45,982 bases of DNA from Candidatus Thorarchaeota archaeon (GTDB lineage Archaea > Asgardarchaeota > Thorarchaeia > Thorarchaeales > Thorarchaeaceae), in NCBI GenBank assembly GCA_018238375.1, contig JABCTJ010000093.1, forward strand, positions 1-45,982. Reading direction: 5' to 3'. Made by a program: the position numbers and the translations under genes. The notes beneath the pieces are model-generated. The model was not told where the DNA came from. It ran no database searches and saw only the letters and a list, made by a program, of their open reading frames with translations. Position 1 is the stretch's first letter. Every line of letters begins with the position of its first letter. Below, one piece after another: positions 42,051 through 45,982 of the stretch.

Positions 42051-42440
42051 ATGCATGTAAATACTTGGGACCCACACACGTTCGTATTACTGATTCTGGG
42101 TTTCATGACTCTCTTTTTACTGGTCGGGTACTTCAAAGGATTATTATGGTTTCAACAAGCGCGTACAAGTGCAGCTGACAATTGGCTCGTTTCATTTCAG
42201 CGAAGAGATTTGGCGAGTGGAGGCTGGTTTCATCGATTTGGAAGGCCAGTAATTGTCTTGCACATTGCAGTCATTTTTTCCTACCCAATCTTAATGAATC
42301 TGGTTGTGCTTTCGCCGTTCCAGTCTGTTATCTATATCTGTGTGTTCTACATCCCCATTCAGTTAATTCTAGTAATCATCTCATTCGCAATAATCGCGAG
42401 GGTCAATAGACAGCCTGAGTCCAAGGAAAATGAGGCCTAG
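42051..42440 (+). CDS. Small three-helix membrane protein
   Basis: Three membrane helices (FVLLILGFMTLFLLVGYF, VIVLHIAVIFSYPILMNLVVL, VIYICVFYIPIQLILVIISFAII) join a short basic loop (RRDLASGGWFHRFGRP). It has 129 residues with a charged end. No family is recognised. It has its own promoter and starts the AT-rich accessory segment. Confidence 0.65.
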   Translation: MHVNTWDPHTFVLLILGFMTLFLLVGYFKGLLWFQQARTSAADNWLVSFQRRDLASGGWFHRFGRPVIVLHIAVIFSYPILMNLVVLSPFQSVIYICVFYIPIQLILVIISFAIIARVNRQPESKENEA

Positions 42441-42746
42441 ACCAGACTGACGCATTTGCTCGATCCACGAGACGGAACGCGTGCTAACGAAGTTAATGTT
42501 TGTTTCATTCCATCAAAGTGTCTACGTTTAGCCTCTTCACTCCATTTGCCCAAATCCATCACCTCTTGGATATTGAAACCCACAAATGAATCCGAAATAA
42601 TAGAAAGTCCATGCAAGACCTGGAATGATAAGGAGCTGATAATCAAAGATGACATATGCCGTTGAGCAGATACTCAGTCGCGAAGAGATTCGCATTAGGC
42701 TTTCGAGGTGGCAACAGTCTGCATATTCGTGTACGCTAATAGGCAA
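42437..42746 (-). pseudogene. Possible frameshifted membrane protein gene
   Basis: Two minus-strand frames overlap in register. The upstream one (to 42537) gives YVIFDYQLLIIPGLAWTFYYFGFICGF, a membrane helix, then turns into nonsense. The downstream one (42655-42437) has VGFNIQEVMDLGKWSEEAKRRHFDGMKQTLTSL, a plausible cytosolic tail. Joined by one frameshift near 42590-42600 they would form a small membrane protein. A degenerate repeat copy 2 (42694-42712) lies in the first part. Weakly supported. Confidence 0.3.
42694..42712 (-). repeat. Repeat copy 2 (19 nt shared with copy 1)
   Basis: The minus strand reads GCCACCTCGAAAGCCTAAT. It matches copy 1 on this side, but the TATA-like half is replaced by GCGAATC, so it is not a working promoter by itself. 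Confidence 0.65.
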
Positions 42747-42776
42747 AGCGTTTTTTGAGATGTTTTCCTATGGTTC

Positions 42777-43052
42777 ATGAGCTCTATGAACGAGTTCTCA
42801 ACACGGAAAGTGAATGAGATGGATGAGGACAGAAGAAATTGGATAATTGTAATTGTACTGGTTATTCCATTAATACTAATATTTCTCATATTTGGACCGT
42901 CATACTATGAAACTTTGACAATTGACGGAAAACATGTTTTTATGTTGGTGTTTCAGATTGTATTCTTATACACAATAGGCAGTCTTGTGTTGCGTTGGTT
43001 TGAAGGTAGACATAAAGTAAAAGATGATATTAATGAGAAAGAGGAAAGATGA
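42777..43052 (+). CDS. Small two-helix membrane protein
   Basis: The 91-residue product has two hydrophobic segments (WIIVIVLVIPLILIFLIFG; VFMLVFQIVFLYTIGSLVL) and highly charged ends (NEKEER). The next frame starts within its stop codon (ATGA at 43049-43052), so the genes here are translationally coupled. ATG 42819 (MDEDRRNW) is an alternative start. Confidence 0.55.
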   Translation: MSSMNEFSTRKVNEMDEDRRNWIIVIVLVIPLILIFLIFGPSYYETLTIDGKHVFMLVFQIVFLYTIGSLVLRWFEGRHKVKDDINEKEER

Positions 43053-43144
43053 ACTATTTTCTAAGAACATTTCAGAAGAAATTCAATAGAATACCAACGT
43101 TTGAAGACATCTACCAAAAATCCCTCGACTCTTACCTGATGTGA
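43049..43144 (+). CDS. 31-residue peptide in a coupled three-gene run
   Basis: ATG 43049 overlaps the preceding stop (ATGA), and this frame ends TGA at 43142-43144, overlapping GTG 43141 of the HExxH gene. The peptide is MNYFLRTFQKKFNRIPTFED followed by IYQKSLDSYLM. Both overlaps are of the ATGA/GTGA type typical of coupled translation, so the peptide may be real. A frameshifted N-terminus of the HExxH protein is the alternative. Confidence 0.35.
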   Translation: MNYFLRTFQKKFNRIPTFEDIYQKSLDSYLM

Positions 43145-43500
43145 AACACTTCAAATTAGAGTATAGCATCATGTTAGAGGTCTATAGAGAGGGTAGGAAT
43201 TCAGTTGTTGGGATCTATGGAATAGCAGATAGACTTCAAAAGAGAATGTTTCCTGATGTTGAAATCAAATTCTGTTTAGTTCCTGATTTGGACGTAGGAT
43301 ACATTGACATTCAAGATGAACATTATGAAATACATACACCGTTTAGTTGGTTCACTCTACTTCATGAGTTTGTACATATCATTCTAAGAGAAGTTGATTA
43401 TCCTGATGATGAGCGTGTAGCGTACGTCATACCCTCAGGTATTTTCTACGATTTCAAGTTCTACGGTAGAAGGAGGTCGACACTTGAGGATTTCATTTAG
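43141..43500 (+). CDS. HExxH protein, probable zinc metallopeptidase
   Basis: The 119-residue protein has a single metallopeptidase helix, WFTLLHEFVHIILRE, preceded by strand-rich sequence (VEIKFCLVPDLDVGYIDI) and followed by DYPDDERVAYVIPSG. This order of a strand, HExxH and an acidic downstream region resembles ImmA/IrrE or small gluzincin-like proteins, but no clear family fits. The start is GTG 43141 in a coupled run. Its last 8 bases overlap a minus-strand nuclease fragment. A second copy of its end (YGxRRRSTLEDFI) lies at 44549-44618. Confidence 0.55.
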   Translation: MKHFKLEYSIMLEVYREGRNSVVGIYGIADRLQKRMFPDVEIKFCLVPDLDVGYIDIQDEHYEIHTPFSWFTLLHEFVHIILREVDYPDDERVAYVIPSGIFYDFKFYGRRRSTLEDFI

Positions 43501-43822
43501 ATACCATATCGAGTATCTCTACAGGTCTGTTACCTGCCTTGATATCAGATCCAAGCATTCTGATGACTATAAAACCTAGATTCGATAAATCATGATTCTG
43601 TTGCTCACGTCTTTCTGACTTATCAGCCTGCAAGTACCAGTAGTCGCCATCAACGTAGAAACATATGTTAGGAGGAATAAAGAAATCAACTACAGTATGA
43701 TGGTCTTTGAGTTGAATAGGAAACTGGAATACATGATGGATGTTCTGCTCAAGTAATCAATCCATATCCGGTCTTCCGAAGCATTCATCGTGCAGATGGA
43801 ATACAATTCTATTGAGGTTTTT
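43493..43822 (-). pseudogene. Remnant of a Vsr/DUF559-type endonuclease, broken by an in-frame UGA
   Basis: This frame is not in the ORF track. From the stop at 43493 back to a TGA at 43757-43759 it encodes 87 residues: LLEQNIHHVFQFPIQLKDHH, then TVVDFFIPPNICFYVDGDYW, SERREQQNHDLSNLGFIVIRMLGSDI. VDFFIP...VDGDYW...LGFIVIR is the PD-(D/E)xK pattern of Vsr-like and NUMOD-linked DUF559 nucleases (compare VDGDYWH). No start codon lies between the TGA and the core. Upstream of the TGA the frame reads GRPDMD, so TGG (Trp) to TGA would explain the break. It probably comes from a mobile or homing-type nuclease. Confidence 0.6.
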
Positions 43823-43852
43823 CTACTCCATCAGGGGACTTGGCGTCTGCCG

Positions 43853-44551
43853 CTACCACCATTCGAAGCCATCGTCAGGGACAACTTTCAGAACCACATA
43901 CTGGAGCCGCTTTATGAAACCACTTCCACGTCGGAATTCAACCCATTTGACTCTGGAATCATTAGATTTCGCATGCAGAACGAGGAGGACGTATTTCAAC
44001 AAGACAGGAATTGCAAATGCAAGAAAATAGCCAGCATTCGTAAACCAACGAAGGTCACTCAGGAAACGACTAGAGGGGGGCCCATAAACGACGCTGTCCA
44101 ATAGGAAGATTGCATCGAATGGTAATAACAAGAATATCCACCAAACAAAAAGAGCAAAACACATTCTTGCACTGAGTTCAGCCGTTCCCTCTTTCCTCAC
44201 GACGTCAAGTTTCCTTGTTACAAAGCGAACCAGAAATAGACCAATCATCATTCCAATAATGCTTGAAGTCAAGACCACTAGCCGTACTAAGTCAGAACCT
44301 AGCAGTGCCAAAGTGGATTGGTCGATTGGCGAAGGTGCTCCTCTGAGATAGTTGTATTGACCAATTAGCCACGGTAGCTGAGTCAGAGTTAGGATACCAA
44401 GGAGACTAAAGAATACAGGGAAAAACACAAAGAAAATGCCAGGAGAAAGGAACCTCTCCATCTCGTCTAACTCCTTATCTGAACCATCCTCACCAAACAT
44501 CCTATCACCAAATCCATATTCTTCTCTGAGAATATTATTGTATCGTATCAT
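43853..44551 (-). CDS. Membrane protein of unknown function
   Basis: An acidic head (MFGEDGSDKELDEMERFL) is followed by four to five helices (GIFFVFFPVFFSLLGILTLTQL, LVRLVVLTSSIIGMMIGLFLVRFV, MCFALFVWWIFLLLPFDAIFLL, AGYFLAFAIPVLLKYVLLVLHA) in 232 residues. No family is recognised. Repeat copy 3, with a TATA-like half, lies about 105 bases upstream on this strand. Confidence 0.65.
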   Translation of the reverse strand: MIRYNNILREEYGFGDRMFGEDGSDKELDEMERFLSPGIFFVFFPVFFSLLGILTLTQLPWLIGQYNYLRGAPSPIDQSTLALLGSDLVRLVVLTSSIIGMMIGLFLVRFVTRKLDVVRKEGTAELSARMCFALFVWWIFLLLPFDAIFLLDSVVYGPPSSRFLSDLRWFTNAGYFLAFAIPVLLKYVLLVLHAKSNDSRVKWVEFRRGSGFIKRLQYVVLKVVPDDGFEWW

Positions 44552-44618
44552 GAACTTGACTTACTACTTCAAGAACTACGGTCACAGAAGGAGGTCAACA
44601 CTTGAAGACTTTATTTAG
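44549..44618 (+). pseudogene. C-terminal remnant of a second HExxH-type gene
   Basis: The last residues read NLTYYFKNYGHRRRSTLEDFI and the stop TAG follows; the HExxH gene ends FYGRRRSTLEDFI. Nucleotide identity is clear (ctacggt, then agaaggaggtc and acacttga at both sites). Only about 20 codons remain, within the first part of the opposite-strand membrane gene. Confidence 0.5.
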
Positions 44619-44650
44619 ATTTGCCTTTAAGCTAACACTAAGTGGCGGTG

Positions 44651-44672
44651 GTTCTCTTATTAGGCTTTCGAG
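44651..44672 (-). repeat. Repeat copy 3 (22 nt identical to copy 1)
   Basis: It is identical to copy 1 over CTCGAAAGCCTAATAAGAG and the last bases GAAC, but has agcgc instead of ggtgg on the other flank. It retains the BRE/TATA layout and faces the membrane-protein gene at 43853-44551, whose start is about 100 bases downstream. Confidence 0.7.
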
Positions 44673-44800
44673 AGCGCAAAGTGATTGTCAGTCAGAAATA
44701 GAAAATATGGGACTATAATTTTATTCTTTCATATTCTAACTTAGTAATTATTTCCAGATTTAACTATACAAAATGGTTTTTCTTCTTTTATAAGATTGAC

Positions 44801-44808
44801 TTATATAA
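44801..44808 (+). promoter_or_regulatory. TATA box of the first duplicated gene
   Basis: TTATATAA lies about 40 bases before GTG 44841. It is preserved in the second copy (45410-45417). The ATG at 44808 is replaced by ATA in copy 2, so it cannot be the real start of both. Confidence 0.6.
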
Positions 44809-44840
44809 TGGATAGGGAGTTGAGTATTGGAGGTTTTTTA

Positions 44841-45227
44841 GTGGAATTAGAAGCTAAATACGTGTTTATAGCGAATGCTTTAGTAGCGCTCTTCTTTGGC
44901 CTTGGTTTCATCTTTTCCCCAAATATGATACTGGAAATGTGCGGACCCATAACTGGAGGAGCTGGTGAGATAATGGGTGTACACTACGGCATAGCAGTTA
45001 CAATGCTCGCCGTTTTCATGCTTCTCATCAGAAATCAGCCACACTCAGACTTTAGACAGAGTGTCTTCCTTTACCTCATTTTTAGTTGGGCAATGACATT
45101 CATCTATCAAGTCTATATGATTTACGCCTTTGGCTATGGAAATCCGGTGTGGATAACCACTGTTGCGATTGACTTCATCTTAGTCGTTCTGTATGGTTAC
45201 CTATACTACACAAACATGAGCTCTTAG
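44841..45227 (+). CDS. Four-helix membrane protein, tandem copy 1
   Basis: From GTG 44841, seven bases after GGAGG, the product is 128 residues: MELEAKYVFIANALVALFFG..., then GEIMGVHYGIAVTMLAVFMLLIR, DFRQSVFLYLIFSWAMTFIYQVYM and ITTVAIDFILVVLYGYLYYT. It has four membrane helices with a conserved IRNQPHSDFRQ loop between the second and third. The ORF track starts (TTG 44796) are in the leader. The function is unknown. It is paralogous to the next gene; both have their own promoter. Confidence 0.75.
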   Translation: MELEAKYVFIANALVALFFGLGFIFSPNMILEMCGPITGGAGEIMGVHYGIAVTMLAVFMLLIRNQPHSDFRQSVFLYLIFSWAMTFIYQVYMIYAFGYGNPVWITTVAIDFILVVLYGYLYYTNMSS

Positions 45228-45398
45228 AGTGTAAAGGGCCGATTCATCACCGGGACTGTTCCTAGTCAGTTCTCCGTCTAGCTCGATTCGTACCTTCTTT
45301 TTGCTTCTGAAGAGCGCCCTCGATCATTTTCTTAGCAGGAATTAATGATTACAGCCCTCATCTAGTAAATTAGTTGCATAAAGTAATATTTATTTTTT

Positions 45399-45903
45399 AT
45401 TAGCTTGATTTATATAATAGATAGGGAGTTGTGTATTGGAGGTTTTCTAGTGGAATTAGAAGCTAAATACGTATTCATACTGAATGCAATAGTAATGCTC
45501 TTCTTTGGCTTGAGTTTCATAGTTTCCCCGTATATGATAATGGAAATGTGCGGACCCACAACACTCGTAGTTGGAGTAGCTGGCGAGGCGCTGGGTGTAC
45601 ACTATGGCATTATGCTTACGGCGGTCGCCATTCTGATGATTCTCATCAGAAATCAGCCACACTCAGACTTTAGACAGAATATATTCCTTTCCTTCATCCT
45701 TCTTTGGATAGCGACAGTCATTTACCAGATCTACATGATTTTCGCCTTTGGTTTTGGAAACCCGACGTGGATGATCACTATCGGGATTGGCATCCTCTGG
45801 CTCGTCCTCTATGTGTACCTATACTACACAAACATGAGCTCTTAGAGCGTAGAGCATCGATTCGTCACTGGGACTGTTCGTAGTCGGTTCTCCGCTTGGC
45901 TCG
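45399..45903 (+). repeat. Tandem duplication, second unit
   Basis: This repeats the 44790-45285 unit with changes and a 9-base in-frame insertion (three residues, near VVGVAG). Downstream similarity (gggactgttc, agttctccg-like) continues for about 58 bases past the stop. Confidence 0.8.
45450..45845 (+). CDS. Four-helix membrane protein, tandem copy 2
   Basis: From GTG 45450, again seven bases after GGAGG, the product is 131 residues and closely related to copy 1, with the same MELEAKYVFI start, MEMCGP, GVHYGI, IRNQPHSDFRQ and VYLYYTNMSS end. It differs mostly in the hydrophobic helices and the three-residue insertion, so the change is under selection for membrane protein character. The remaining 137 bases to the window edge hold only repeat sequence and no gene. 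Confidence 0.75.
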   Translation: MELEAKYVFILNAIVMLFFGLSFIVSPYMIMEMCGPTTLVVGVAGEALGVHYGIMLTAVAILMILIRNQPHSDFRQNIFLSFILLWIATVIYQIYMIFAFGFGNPTWMITIGIGILWLVLYVYLYYTNMSS

Positions 45904-45982
45904 CGCTCATATCCCAGCTATTGCGGACTTAGAACTCATCAAGTGAAGTCTGGGTCACGGACATGTGTGTCAACATTCGCTC

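Larger units (their letters stand above)
44790..45285 (+). repeat. Tandem duplication, first unit
   Basis: The unit includes a promoter TTATATAAT, a GGAGG site, a GTG-started membrane-protein gene and about 58 bases downstream (tcaccgggactgttc). It recurs about 609 bases to the right with some changes. Confidence 0.8.

Noticed and set aside
43493-43822. Reading the nuclease UGA as selenocysteine
   Set aside because: The position is outside the nuclease core, no catalytic Cys is expected there, and a Trp-to-stop change explains it more simply.
1-45982. CRISPR arrays, IS elements, rRNA or tRNA genes
   Set aside because: No regularly spaced repeats, transposase frame or conserved rRNA/tRNA sequence was seen by eye; short structured RNAs cannot be excluded without a covariance search.

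Overview
The window looks like a fragment of an Asgard archaeal chromosome, most likely Thorarchaeota-like. This is inference from gene content; no phylogeny was run. The evidence is: (i) archaeal information genes, including class I lysyl-tRNA synthetase, the archaeal CCA-adding enzyme, TrmY, a short XPF nuclease, and ribosomal proteins S26e and L13e; (ii) BRE/TATA promoters combined with Shine-Dalgarno sites; (iii) genes for archaeal inositol phospholipids (inositol-1-phosphate synthase and a CDP-alcohol phosphotransferase); and (iv) a high density of eukaryotic-signature families. The last group comprises three small GTPases, two roadblock-winged-helix paralogues, a Bet3/TRAPP-like protein, a V4R protein, longin-like domains and an alpha-SNAP/PCI-like helical protein.

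Layout. 1-1594: a large secreted protein cut by the left edge and absent from the ORF track. 1.7-3.3 kb: a TPR protein and a COG2229-type GTPase. 3.7-6.4 kb: divergent selD and rtcB. The selD gene is longer than the ORF track shows. It begins at 4804 and carries an in-frame UGA at the catalytic selenocysteine position, so it should encode a selenoprotein. 6.4-10 kb: a DMT permease, a nucleoside deoxyribosyltransferase-like protein, an OB-fold protein and a longin-GTPase with a long acidic tail. 10-12 kb: a largely gene-free stretch and a longin-like/winged-helix protein. 12-16 kb: thymidylate kinase diverges, over a 22-bp palindrome, from a DUF4430/secreted/ECF-S operon, followed by DUF4443 and XPF. 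16-21 kb: inositol phosphate synthase, an M42 peptidase, a Rab-like GTPase, a CopG-type regulator and a short ABC exporter. 21-28.5 kb: a SNAP-like protein, MBL and NUDIX, CCA-adding enzyme, histone deacetylase family, S26e, TrmY and PadR. 28.7-34.7 kb: lipid synthase, LysRS, a MacB-like ABC exporter and its probable membrane-anchored regulator. 34.9-41.9 kb: a V4R-TRAPP-roadblock operon, membrane proteins, a cyclase, a second roadblock paralogue, a PfkB kinase and L13e. 42-46 kb: an AT-rich accessory region of small membrane proteins, an HExxH protein, a nuclease pseudogene, gene remnants and a tandemly duplicated membrane-protein gene.

How the genes fit together. The core blocks serve translation and tRNA/rRNA metabolism, inositol-lipid synthesis, nucleotide metabolism and an endomembrane-like regulatory toolkit of GTPases, roadblock, TRAPP and SNAP-like proteins. 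The strongest unusual results are the UGA-containing selD, with a possible eukaryote-like SECIS fold at its 3' end, and the V4R-TRAPP-roadblock operon. The right end shows repeated promoter-like segments and gene decay typical of an insertion-prone site.
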